The position numbers and the translations under genes are program-made. From Desulfuromonas soudanensis (GTDB lineage Bacteria > Desulfobacterota > Desulfuromonadia > Desulfuromonadales > WTL), in contig NZ_CP010802.1 of NCBI RefSeq assembly GCF_001278055.1, positions 2,147,504 to 2,211,503 of the forward strand: a stretch of 64,000 bases of DNA. The letters are read 5' to 3'. Within the stretch, counting starts at the first letter, position 1; each line of letters begins with the position of its first letter. Positions 1-7,557 of this stretch are shown in pieces. Under the pieces are notes generated by a model that saw only the letters and a list, made by a program, of their open reading frames with translations, searched no databases and was not told the DNA's origin.

Positions 1-279
1 CTTGAGCCCTAAAAGGGTCTCCTTGTTATTGAGCGGCCGGGCGACCCGCGCCAGATCGCAGACTCCCCTGGCCACGGCCTTGATCCCTCCGCTGCTGCCG
101 ATACTCTCCGGGACCTCGATGGTGGAGTCGGGATGACTTTTTTCGTAGGCCGCGGCCAACAGGCGAAGAAGCTCCTGGCTGTCGCCGGTTCCGGCAACCA
201 CGATTTTTTCGGCAGAGCCTTCCCTGGGAAAGGCAAGAACCAGCAGGAGCAGGAAAATCAGCAGCCCATGTTTTTTCAT
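1..279 (-). CDS. PstS-like phosphate/solute-binding protein, N-terminal part
   Basis: The first 93 codons are present and the gene runs off the left edge. The protein opens MKK followed by a hydrophobic stretch ending near AFPREGSA, a typical Sec signal peptide. The mature start EKIVVAGTGDS, the SIGSSGGIKAVA segment and a following ARPL region fit the N-terminal lobe of PstS-type periplasmic binding proteins, where SSGG-type loops contact phosphate. A GGGGAG ribosome site lies about 9 bases before ATG 279. The ligand cannot be assigned from this fragment; phosphate is the family default. Confidence 0.7.
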   Translation of the reverse strand, partial: MKKHGLLIFLLLLVLAFPREGSAEKIVVAGTGDSQELLRLLAAAYEKSHPDSTIEVPESIGSSGGIKAVARGVCDLARVARPLNNKETLLGLK

Positions 280-496
280 CTTCGAGCTCTCCCCTTGAAG
301 CAAACCCTACCGTTTTGACCCGTCGTTAGCACGGCTCCCCTCTCCCGGCAAATTGACACAGAAGAGTCATTGTTTTGACCCTGACTGCGATTCAAGTGAG
401 GAAAAACACTGAAGACATGAGAACTCGTTCGACAACAGATCATCGACAGGGATGGATTTACACGATTCGTACCAAGGACGAAGGAATTGATCAGGG

Positions 497-550
497 GTGG
501 ATGGAAATGGATGGAAATGGATGGAAATGGATGGAAATGGAGGGAAAGGC
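497..550. repeat. 10-bp tandem repeat (ATGGAAATGG)
   Basis: Four exact head-to-tail copies of ATGGAAATGG fill 501-540, with a partial copy before and a decayed GGGAAAGG copy after. The array lies in the 282-base gap between the solute-binding gene start (279) and the stop of the Crp/Fnr gene (562). Nothing else recognisable is in this gap. Purine-only repeats of this kind expand and contract by slippage. Confidence 0.85.
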
Positions 551-561
551 GGGGAAGGGGA

Positions 562-1239
562 TCAGAATTCTTTGGTGCTCGAAGCCAGATCTTCCATGCG
601 GTCGCGATCGAGAATGTCGATGACCTTCCCCTGCACCTGGATCAAAGCATCGTCGGAGAGCTTGCGCAGGGTGCGGGAGAGGGTCTCGCTGACGGTGCCG
701 AGATTGGAGGCGAGCTGGGACTTGGAAATGGGGAGTTCGACGCGCATCCCCTCGTCTCCGGCGAGATCGAGGAGATAGCCGGCGAGACGGGCGGGGACGT
801 CCTTGAAGGTCAGTTCCTCGACCTGGGTGGCGAACTGGCGGAGGAAGCGGGAGAGGCCGCCGATCATGTTGATGGCGATCTGCGAGTGGTCGTGGAGGAG
901 CTGCAGGAATTCCCTCTTGGGAAAAAAGAGGAGATCGCTTCTCTGCAGAGGCTCGGCATAGGCGGGATAGAGTCCGTTGCCGAAGATGGCGGCCTCGGCA
1001 AAAGTCATCCCCGGCTGGACGATATGGAGTATGCGCTCCTTCCCCTCGGGGGAGAGCTTGTAGATCTTCACCTTGCCGCTGCCGACGACGTAAAAGCCGA
1101 GGGCCTTCTCCCCTTCCGAGAAGAGGACTTCCCCCTTTTCGTGGCTGCGGCATTTGCAGACCTGGGAAAGAAATTCCAGGTCCTCTTCGGTGACGCCGGC
1201 AAAAAGGGGGCAGGTTTTGATGATGGTCGCAATATTCAT
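562..1239 (-). CDS. Crp/Fnr family transcriptional regulator
   Basis: A 225-residue one-domain-plus-HTH regulator. Residues about 20-115 form the cyclic-nucleotide-binding-like beta roll (GEVLFSEGE, YVVGSGKVKIYK, ILHIVQPG). Residues about 171-195 are the Crp-type helix-turn-helix (ISKSQLASNLGTVSETLSR). The N-terminal cysteine cluster of oxygen-sensing Fnr is not seen, so the ligand is unknown. I chose ATG 1239 because family homology begins at MNIATIIKTCPLF; the longer frame has no family match. It follows etfA by 124 bases in the same direction, so it may be read through from the etf operon. Its targets cannot be inferred. Confidence 0.88.
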   Translation of the reverse strand: MNIATIIKTCPLFAGVTEEDLEFLSQVCKCRSHEKGEVLFSEGEKALGFYVVGSGKVKIYKLSPEGKERILHIVQPGMTFAEAAIFGNGLYPAYAEPLQRSDLLFFPKREFLQLLHDHSQIAINMIGGLSRFLRQFATQVEELTFKDVPARLAGYLLDLAGDEGMRVELPISKSQLASNLGTVSETLSRTLRKLSDDALIQVQGKVIDILDRDRMEDLASSTKEF

Positions 1240-1363
1240 GGGGTCGGACTCTAACAGAAGAGAAGGAGCCTGACAAGAAACAATCGCGCCGCCAGACTCC
1301 TTCTGCAACCTCTTCTCCGAGGTCATATCCACTGGAAAAGTCGAATGTTAGACGATCCAGTCC

Positions 1364-2278
1364 TCAAAGGGCCTTGATTTTCTCCGTCAGCACGGGGACG
1401 AACTGGAGAAGGTCGGCGACGACCAGGACATCGGCCACCTCGCCGATGGGAGCGTCCCGGTCGGTATTGATCGCCACCACATACTCCGATCGCTTCATCC
1501 CCGCCAGGTGCTGAACCGCCCCGGAAATGCCGCAGGCCAGGTAGAGCTTCGGCGAAACGGACTGGCCGGTGCTCCCCACCTGTCGGTTGTGCTCGACCCA
1601 TTCGGCATCGACCACCGGGCGACTGGCGGCATACTCTCCGCCCAGGGCCTCGGCCAGCCGGGCAATCAGTTCCACGTTGTCCTTTTTGCCGATGCCGCGC
1701 CCGGCGCTGACGATGATCTCCGCCTTGGTCAGATCGACACCGCCCTTTTCGGCCGTTTCGTAGCCGACGAACTCCAGAGAACCGACAGCGTCCGTGTCCA
1801 GCGCCACCACCGTCGGGGTGCCGGACGGCTCTCCGGGATTGAAGGCCCCGACCTGCACGGTGATCACGCTCACGGCAGTTTTGGCCTTCACCTCCCGGCG
1901 GAGCTTGGAATTGCAGGAAGGAACCACGAAGGAGCCGTCGACCACATCGACCACCTCGGAGATCTGGGCGGCCTTGAGCGCCAGGGCGAGGCGCGGCGCC
2001 AGATCCCAGCCGTAGGAGGAGTGGGAGAAGACGACGGCGTCGGGCTGCTCCCGGGCCACCACGTCGAGGAGGAGCTGTTTATGGGCCTCGGGATTGAATT
2101 CCCCGTATTTTGCCACATCTGCCAGATAGAGCGTGCCGTCGGTGCGAGGGAGGTCCGTCGGGGAGCCGACCAGGAAGAGGGTCGAATCGGCGCCGAGTTT
2201 TTCGGCAAAGGCGATCAGTTCATAGCAGCTGTCGCGCAATTGCCCTTTTCGATATTCACCCACCAGTAGAGTCTTCAT
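1364..2278 (-). CDS. etfA: Electron transfer flavoprotein alpha subunit
   Basis: A 304-residue EtfA. It holds the FAD that takes electrons from acyl-CoA dehydrogenases and passes them to a membrane quinone oxidoreductase. The C-terminal FAD domain is clear: SAGRGIGKKDN, then GQSVSPKLYLACGISGAVQH, then NTDRDAPI and the DLLQFVPVL tail. Start ATG 2278 is set by MKTLLVGEY, the usual family start, with an AAGGAG-type site upstream. Gene order is Fe-S oxidoreductase, etfB, etfA, with only 10 bases between etfB and etfA. The natural donor is probably the acyl-CoA dehydrogenase encoded at 10593-12377. Confidence 0.96.
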   Translation of the reverse strand: MKTLLVGEYRKGQLRDSCYELIAFAEKLGADSTLFLVGSPTDLPRTDGTLYLADVAKYGEFNPEAHKQLLLDVVAREQPDAVVFSHSSYGWDLAPRLALALKAAQISEVVDVVDGSFVVPSCNSKLRREVKAKTAVSVITVQVGAFNPGEPSGTPTVVALDTDAVGSLEFVGYETAEKGGVDLTKAEIIVSAGRGIGKKDNVELIARLAEALGGEYAASRPVVDAEWVEHNRQVGSTGQSVSPKLYLACGISGAVQHLAGMKRSEYVVAINTDRDAPIGEVADVLVVADLLQFVPVLTEKIKAL

Positions 2279-2288
2279 AGTCGTCTCC

Positions 2289-3059
2289 TTAGAGTACCGT
2301 CGTCTTTTCCTTGAGGAGGGCGATGAGCCGGTCGGCCATCTCGCCGACGTCCCCTTCGAGAACGAGTCCCCCCCCCTTCCTCTCGGGGAAATAGACCCGG
2401 GAGGTTTCGACCCGCTCATCGACCTTGAGAAGCTCCGCCACCTCGACGGTCAGGAGCTCCTTCTTCTTGGCCTTCATGATGTTGGGTAGGGTGGGATATC
2501 GCGGGGTATTGAGCCCGAGCTGACAGGTGAAAAGGGCCGGCGTCGCCACCTTCACCACCGCCTTGAGGCCCCCTTCGAGCTCGCGGCTGGCGGTGACGGT
2601 CCCGTCGGCGTAGGAAAAATCGACGATGGTGCTGACGCTGGGGAGGCCGAGCATTTCGGCCAGATAAACGCCGACCTGCGCCGAGGCGCGGTCCTGGGAC
2701 TGCATGCCGGTAAAGATAACGTCGAAGGACTCCTTTTGGGCGTACTCGGCAACGATGGAGGCGATTTCGAAGGAATCCTTCGCGAAGGCGGCATCGTCCT
2801 TGACATGCACGCCGCGATCTCCCCCCATGGCCAGCGCCTTTTTGATCACCTCCTTCACCCGGTCGGGACCGATGGAGAGAACGACCAGCTCGGCGTCGGC
2901 GACCTGCTCCTTGAGGCGCACCCCCTGCTCGACGGCGTACTCGTCGTATTCGTTGATCCGCCAGGCCAGATCCGACTCGTCATACCAGGTGCCGGCGCCG
3001 TTGATTCGGAACTTCGATTCCATGTCCGGAACCTGTTTGATGCACACGAGAATTTTCAT
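2289..3059 (-). CDS. etfB: Electron transfer flavoprotein beta subunit
   Basis: A 256-residue EtfB, the normal family length. It opens MKILVCIKQVPD, and contains the NEYDEYAVEQGVRLKE helix and the FTGMQSQDR...GVYLAEMLG signature of the beta subunit. It binds AMP in classical ETFs or FAD in bifurcating ones; which applies here cannot be read by eye. A strong GGAGGTG site precedes ATG 3059. It lies between the membrane oxidoreductase and etfA, so the three products form one electron path from acyl-CoA to quinone. Confidence 0.96.
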   Translation of the reverse strand: MKILVCIKQVPDMESKFRINGAGTWYDESDLAWRINEYDEYAVEQGVRLKEQVADAELVVLSIGPDRVKEVIKKALAMGGDRGVHVKDDAAFAKDSFEIASIVAEYAQKESFDVIFTGMQSQDRASAQVGVYLAEMLGLPSVSTIVDFSYADGTVTASRELEGGLKAVVKVATPALFTCQLGLNTPRYPTLPNIMKAKKKELLTVEVAELLKVDERVETSRVYFPERKGGGLVLEGDVGEMADRLIALLKEKTTVL

Positions 3060-3109
3060 ATTTCACCTCCACGGCAGGAATGGACTCATCGATGGGGAAA
3101 GGGATGTTT

Positions 3110-5095
3110 TTAAGCCTGAATCCTCGCGGCGAGAAGCTCGGCCAGATCCCTGGCGATCAGCCGGCCATCGAGCTCGGCGCCTTTCACCCCGTCCTCGAAC
3201 ATGGTCAGACAGAAGGGGCAGTTGGAGACCAGCATCGGGGCCGCCGTTGCCGCCGCCATCTGCACCCGCTTGACACTGATACGGCTGCCGAGCTTTTCCT
3301 CGGCGAGAATCCGCCCGCCGCCGGCGCCGCAGCAGAAGCTCTCGGCCCGGTTTTTGTCCATTTCCACAAGCTCACAGCCGGCCATCTCGAGGAGGGCCCG
3401 GGGCGAGCCGTAGATGTCATTGTAGCGTCCCAGGGTGCAGCTGTCGTGATAGGTGGCGCTGAACGGTTCGGGCCTCAGCTTGAGCCGCCCGCTCTTCACC
3501 AGACCCTCGAGAAAGACCGTGTAGTGCTCCACCTCAAGTTCGAAACCGAGATCGCGATAGTCCCTGGCCAGGGTATTGAAGCAGTGCGGACAGGTCGTCA
3601 CGACTTTCTTCACGCCGTAGTTCTGCATCTGCTCCATGTTCCCTGCGGCCAGGCTCTGATAGAGGTACTCGTTGCCGAGCTTGCGCACCGGCTCGCCGCA
3701 GCACTTCTCCTCCTTGCCGAGAATGCCGACCTTGACCCCGGCGGCGGCGCAGAGCTGGACGAAACTTCTGGCCACGGCCTGATTGCGCTTGTCGAAGGAG
3801 GCGTAGCAGCCGACGAAATAAAGGATATCGACCTCGGCGTCCTCGGCCAGGGTGACGACCGGCAAACCGGCGGCCCAGTCGCCGCGGGAGGCGTACCCCA
3901 TCCCCAGGGGATTGCCGTTGACCTCCAGAGCGTCCACTGCACCCATCACCTCTTCGCCGGGGAACTCCCCTTCCATCAGCACCAGGTGGCGGCGCATGTC
4001 GACGATCTTGCTGACGTGCTCGATGCTCGCCGGACAGATATCCTGGCAGGCCAGACAGGTGGTGCAGGCCCAGAGGGCCTCCTTCTGGCAGGTATCGATG
4101 AGCGAATCCTGCGGGCGAGCGAAGGCCAGTTCGCCGATCTGGTTGACGATCTTCATGGGGGAGAGGGGCTTGTCGGTGTTATGGGCCGGACAGCGGTCCT
4201 GGCACCTCTTGCACTGGGTGCAGGCATCGGCGTCGAAGATATCCTTCCAGCTCAGATTGCTGACATGCGCGGCACCGAAACTCTCGGCCGCCTCGTCTTC
4301 CAGATCGAGGGTCGAAAGCCTCCCCTTGGGGCCGTTATCGAGCAGGAAATAGTTGGCCGGAGTGGTGAAGATATGGCGGAACTTGGTGAAGGGGATCAGA
4401 CCGATGAAACCGAGAACCAGGGCGAAGTGCAGCCACCAGGTGCCGGCATGCAGGGTCCTGAGCCCCTCCTCGCCGAAGCCGGCGAAAGATTGGGCGAAGA
4501 TGAGCCCCACCGGCGACCAGGACGCCAGGGGGGTGCCGAGTTCGGTGACGGCCATGCGCGCCCCTTCGATCACAAAGCCCGTCACCAGGATCAGCAACAA
4601 CAGGGCGTGCATGACAACATCGTCTCTCTTCGTCTCCAGTCCCGCCGGACGCACGATGAAGCGGCGCACCAGCAGTCCGAGGAGCATAAGAATGGAGACG
4701 GCCCCGGCCAGATCAAGGGTCAGGGAGAAGGCCTTGTAGAAGTTCCCCTTGAGGAAGCGAAGGCCGAAGAGGGGATCGGTGAAGTCGGCCTGGGCCATGA
4801 TCAGGAGGGTGCCGATGAAAAGGAGAGCGAACCCCCAGAAGAAGAGGGCGTGGGCGGTCCCGGCGCCGGGGACGTGCAAAACCTTGACCTGTCCGAGGGC
4901 ATCCCGGAGGAGGAGTGCAAGGCGCCCGGCCGGATCGGTGGTGCGATCCGCCGGCTTCCCCTGGCGGTAAACCCTGATGCGCTGCCAGAAGCCCCAGCCG
5001 GCGACCGCCATGGCCGCCAGGCTCAGCAGATACATGGGGAGCAGAACGATTGCGTCGTGGCCGATGTTCCAATAAATTTCCCTGGCGAATTCCAT
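3110..5095 (-). CDS. Membrane Fe-S oxidoreductase, EtfAB:menaquinone oxidoreductase (EMO) type
   Basis: A 661-residue fusion. Five hydrophobic segments (about 16-36, 80-100, 125-145, 160-180, 218-238) resemble the NarI-type heme b subunit and carry candidate heme histidines near 82, 163, 216 and 223. A 2x[4Fe-4S] ferredoxin part follows (C292-x2-C-x2-C-x3-C and C344-x2-C-x2-C-x3-C). Two HdrD-type CCG modules come last (KCCGEP near 465 with CPHC near 505; FCCGAGG near 595 with CPFC near 630). Enzymes of this build, adjacent to etfAB in Geobacter and syntrophs, are known as EMO and pass ETF electrons to menaquinone. It is first in the operon with etfB and etfA. Expression is probably set by the operator-bearing promoter at 5115-5143. 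Confidence 0.9.
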   Translation of the reverse strand: MEFAREIYWNIGHDAIVLLPMYLLSLAAMAVAGWGFWQRIRVYRQGKPADRTTDPAGRLALLLRDALGQVKVLHVPGAGTAHALFFWGFALLFIGTLLIMAQADFTDPLFGLRFLKGNFYKAFSLTLDLAGAVSILMLLGLLVRRFIVRPAGLETKRDDVVMHALLLLILVTGFVIEGARMAVTELGTPLASWSPVGLIFAQSFAGFGEEGLRTLHAGTWWLHFALVLGFIGLIPFTKFRHIFTTPANYFLLDNGPKGRLSTLDLEDEAAESFGAAHVSNLSWKDIFDADACTQCKRCQDRCPAHNTDKPLSPMKIVNQIGELAFARPQDSLIDTCQKEALWACTTCLACQDICPASIEHVSKIVDMRRHLVLMEGEFPGEEVMGAVDALEVNGNPLGMGYASRGDWAAGLPVVTLAEDAEVDILYFVGCYASFDKRNQAVARSFVQLCAAAGVKVGILGKEEKCCGEPVRKLGNEYLYQSLAAGNMEQMQNYGVKKVVTTCPHCFNTLARDYRDLGFELEVEHYTVFLEGLVKSGRLKLRPEPFSATYHDSCTLGRYNDIYGSPRALLEMAGCELVEMDKNRAESFCCGAGGGRILAEEKLGSRISVKRVQMAAATAAPMLVSNCPFCLTMFEDGVKGAELDGRLIARDLAELLAARIQA

Positions 5096-5114
5096 CGAGG
5101 ACCTCCGTGGTTCT

Positions 5115-5143
5115 TTTATATTTTTATTTTACGTAAAGGTCAA
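5115..5143 (-). promoter_or_regulatory. Promoter of the EMO-etfBA operon with palindromic operator
   Basis: Reading the minus strand, TTGACC at 5143-5138 is followed by exactly 17 bases and TATAAA at 5120-5115. The spacer begins with the palindrome TTTACGTAAA (5137-5128). The same design occurs before fadD and fadL1, and the adjacent gene encodes a MerR-type regulator. I infer that the regulator binds here over the -35/spacer and represses. Confidence 0.75.
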
Positions 5144-5216
5144 GTTAAAATATAACGCTATTATATGAAGACGGCTTAAGGGTAAAATGTAATTGTTTTT
5201 AAAGAGGATATTTGTT

Positions 5217-5245
5217 TTGACAACGATTTGGAATGGTGCTAATTG
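5217..5245 (+). promoter_or_regulatory. Promoter of the MerR-type regulator gene
   Basis: TTGACA at 5217-5222, a 17-base spacer, then TAATTG at 5240-5245 preceded by TGC, giving an extended -10. The spacing is ideal, and the box lies 32 bases before the regulator ATG. The operator-like palindrome lies downstream of it, which suits autorepression. Confidence 0.6.
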
Positions 5246-5256
5246 TTTTTACAAAA

Positions 5257-5269
5257 CCTTACGTAAAGG
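5257..5269 (+). promoter_or_regulatory. Operator-like palindrome in the regulator leader
   Basis: CCTTACGTAAAGG is centred on TTACGTAA, the same core as in the three fatty-acid promoters. It overlaps the AAAGGA ribosome site of the MerR-type gene, so a bound protein would block transcription passing into the gene. Autoregulation is inferred. Confidence 0.6.
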
Positions 5270-5276
5270 ACACAAT

Positions 5277-5693
5277 ATGAACGCCACCCCTGAGGATTTG
5301 GTTCAAATCGGCGAGCTGGCCAAAAGGCTCGGCATCACCACCAGAACGATCCGCTATTACGAGGAAATCGGCCTCATGGGCCCACCCGAGAGACTCGGTG
5401 GCGGTACGCGGATGTACAACCGGGAGGATATTCTCCGCCTCAAGTTCATTCTCAAGATGAAGGACCTCGGCATTTCTCTCAAGGAGATGCAGGAACTCGC
5501 CGAAAATTACGACGAAAGTTACGACAGCTACAAAAACTTCGGCAGGATCACTCCGCGGCTCCTGGAAATCCTCGACCTGCACATCCACAAGGTCGACGAA
5601 AAGATCTCAAGTCTCTCGTCCTTGCGCAAGGAGATTGTCGACTACCGCAGTCGCATCCTCAATATCCTCAAGGACCAGGCCGCGACGAGTTGA
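5277..5693 (+). CDS. MerR-family regulator, predicted regulator of fatty-acid degradation
   Basis: A 138-residue protein. A winged helix-turn-helix lies at about 9-31 (IGELAKRLGITTRTIRYYEEIGL spans it), followed by the wing GGTRMYNREDILRL and a C-terminal dimerisation coiled coil at about 60-130. There is no cysteine-rich metal site, so it is not a classical metal sensor. MerR proteins of this sort (the LiuR/PsrA-like functional niche) control fatty- or branched-acid catabolism and sense acyl-CoA, which is known for the family and inferred here. ATG 5277 follows AAAGGA; a longer frame from 5193 would start inside the promoter. It is divergent from the EMO-etf operon and convergent with the fad operon. 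Confidence 0.88.
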   Translation: MNATPEDLVQIGELAKRLGITTRTIRYYEEIGLMGPPERLGGGTRMYNREDILRLKFILKMKDLGISLKEMQELAENYDESYDSYKNFGRITPRLLEILDLHIHKVDEKISSLSSLRKEIVDYRSRILNILKDQAATS

Positions 5694-5702
5694 CGCCTCG
5701 TC

Positions 5703-6872
5703 TTACGGCAAAAAGATTCTTCGCACCTTTTTCTTCACACCGCTGACCAGGTAGGGCACAAGGCGGCGTTTCTCCTTCAGGATACGGACAAAGAGGTCTT
5801 GGCGCGTCTTCGGCGGCAGGGGCCTCTTTTCCCGTTTTCCAAGGGAGAGAGCCTGACGGCGGCAGGAGGAGATGCAGGCCCCGCACCCCAGACAAATCGT
5901 GTCATCGATCACCATCGTGCGTCCCCCCTCCCCTTCGACATCCCCGATCGCAGCCACGTTGCACGCTTCGAGGCAAAGGCCGCAAGCGCTGCATGAACCG
6001 GCGTCGAGGACGGCGACATAGGGCGTTTTGGCGATCCCCTCGCGGTATCCGGCCTGCACGCCGGCCAGCAGTTCGCAGCAACAGGAACAGCAGTTGCAGA
6101 TAAAGGAGGGTTTCTGGCGGATGTTGTCGGTGACATGGGTGAGGTGTTGTTCCCTGGCCGAATCGAGGACCGCCAGCAGCTCTTCGGTCGTCCTCGGTTC
6201 GGCAAATCCCCTGCGCACCATGAACTTGGCCGCCGTCCCCAGGGAGATGCAGATCTCCTCCACCGGCGCCCCCTTGCGGCAGGTCTCGCCGAGATGCTCC
6301 TTCTTGTGGCGGCAGTAGCAGAGACCGACCGCTCCGAAACCCGCCTGCCGGATGATCTCCCGGGCGTTTTCGTAGGTGGTGATCTCGGAACTCACCGGGA
6401 TGTGCTCCTCGTAGACGAGGGAGCGGGTCAAGGGCGTCCTGCTGCCGAAGAACTCCCTGGCCATCCCCTGGTGAGGGTTTTCGAACAGGTACTCCGTCAT
6501 CAGCCGGGCGATTTTTTCCAGCGGCAGATCGGTGCGATTCTTCATGAAGGTGAATTCGAAAAAACCGATCAGCCCCGGCATCAGCAGATAGTAGGTCTTT
6601 CCGCCATAGGGGAGATCCATGACCAGTCCCTTGTCGGCCATCGTCTCGAGGATCGGCAGCAACGCCTCTTGATCGATCTTCGTCAGGCGGCAGAGCTCGG
6701 AGAGGGTGGCCTCCTCGAGGGGGAAGCGCGACGCGACGTAGGCCTCCCGTTCCTCAAAAAGGAGACCGAGGATCTCGCGCAACTTCTCGCTGTCCGGCAG
6801 CCCGACGGGGTACCTGTTGAGGCGATCGATCAGCGGCACGATACTCTCTTTGGAGCCGATATGGTGTCCCAT
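5703..6872 (-). CDS. 4Fe-4S protein with N-terminal winged-helix-like region
   Basis: 389 residues with no close function known to me. The N-terminal 100 residues look like a winged helix (ATLSELCRLTKIDQEALLPILETMADKGLV region). The middle has a cysteine pair CYC near 205. A dense cluster CNCCSCCC follows at about 259-266. Two ferredoxin motifs come next: CSACGLCLEAC at about 294 and CLGCGACISSC at about 327. The tail is very basic. It is cytoplasmic by appearance. It is the last gene of the fad operon, 74 bases after the chalcone-isomerase-like gene, and converges on the MerR-type gene 9 bases away. A redox role in fatty-acid oxidation is likely but unproven. Confidence 0.75.
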   Translation of the reverse strand: MGHHIGSKESIVPLIDRLNRYPVGLPDSEKLREILGLLFEEREAYVASRFPLEEATLSELCRLTKIDQEALLPILETMADKGLVMDLPYGGKTYYLLMPGLIGFFEFTFMKNRTDLPLEKIARLMTEYLFENPHQGMAREFFGSRTPLTRSLVYEEHIPVSSEITTYENAREIIRQAGFGAVGLCYCRHKKEHLGETCRKGAPVEEICISLGTAAKFMVRRGFAEPRTTEELLAVLDSAREQHLTHVTDNIRQKPSFICNCCSCCCELLAGVQAGYREGIAKTPYVAVLDAGSCSACGLCLEACNVAAIGDVEGEGGRTMVIDDTICLGCGACISSCRRQALSLGKREKRPLPPKTRQDLFVRILKEKRRLVPYLVSGVKKKVRRIFLP

Positions 6873-6946
6873 GTCCTCCCTTTCCTCCTCTCCCCTTGCT
6901 TCGGTTTGCCTCCAGGAGTTTCCCTGCGCGATGCGACCTTCGGGAT

Positions 6947-7510
6947 TCAGTCCTGCCCGAGCATACCAGACTTCAGGTCGTCGTCGGCCGGCTTTTTCCC
7001 CAGATAGATAAGGAGGACCCCCCGGGCCAGAGCCGGGGATTTCAAGCGTCCCAGGAGAGCCCCATTGTGCCGGGCGCTGACCGTTCCGTCGCCGTCCAGT
7101 TCCAGGTCGACCACGTCCCCGCGGACGAAATCCTTGCTGAACCAGGAGAGGAACCGGGTGACGTCCTCCGACCCCTGAAGGTCGGGGGAGTTGGCGGCAA
7201 GCCCCTCGGCAAAGGATTCCACGATCTTCTGCCGGTCGAGTTTGTCGTAGAGGAAGTTCATGCGGATGAGCTTTCCGCCGGCATCCATCGCAGCCTCCTC
7301 TCCGCTCGACACCTTTTTGGCCGTGTAAAGAGAGCCGACGTAGATCGCCATGAAGAACTTCTTTCTGGTCCCGACGCCGTTGAGTTCCAGAGTCTGCCCC
7401 TGAAGGGTAACCGCTGGATCGATCGGCACTCCCTTCACTTCCAGGGCCCAGAGGTCTCCCGCCATCAACATCAGCACCAGAGCCGCGAGCAAAATCCGTT
7501 TCATTTTCAT
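6947..7510 (-). CDS. Exported chalcone-isomerase-like protein
   Basis: 187 residues with a signal peptide (MKMKRILLAALVLMLMAG, cleavage near DLWA-LE). The mature part (LEVKGVPIDPAVT, LNGVGTRKKFFMAIYVGSLY, NFLYDKLDRQKIVESFAEGL) matches bacterial chalcone-isomerase-like proteins, a fold that in plants includes fatty-acid-binding proteins. Catalysis on chalcones is not expected. In this operon a periplasmic fatty-acid-binding or delivery role is a reasonable inference. The start could be ATG 7510 or ATG 7504; both use the GGAGGGAGG site. Confidence 0.75.
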   Translation of the reverse strand: MKMKRILLAALVLMLMAGDLWALEVKGVPIDPAVTLQGQTLELNGVGTRKKFFMAIYVGSLYTAKKVSSGEEAAMDAGGKLIRMNFLYDKLDRQKIVESFAEGLAANSPDLQGSEDVTRFLSWFSKDFVRGDVVDLELDGDGTVSARHNGALLGRLKSPALARGVLLIYLGKKPADDDLKSGMLGQD

Positions 7511-7557
7511 CCTCCCTCCGGGCACTGCGCCCGAACTTGTTAAAAATTCAAGACGAC

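Noticed and set aside
3080-5155. Long plus-strand open frame of about 690 codons opposite the Fe-S oxidoreductase
   Set aside because: It is antisense to a gene with clear cysteine motifs and shows no family pattern; GC-rich codon bias opens such frames.
5193-5276. 28-residue extension of the MerR-type regulator
   Set aside because: It begins upstream of the predicted promoter, and its residues do not resemble the family; ATG 5277 has AAAGGA.
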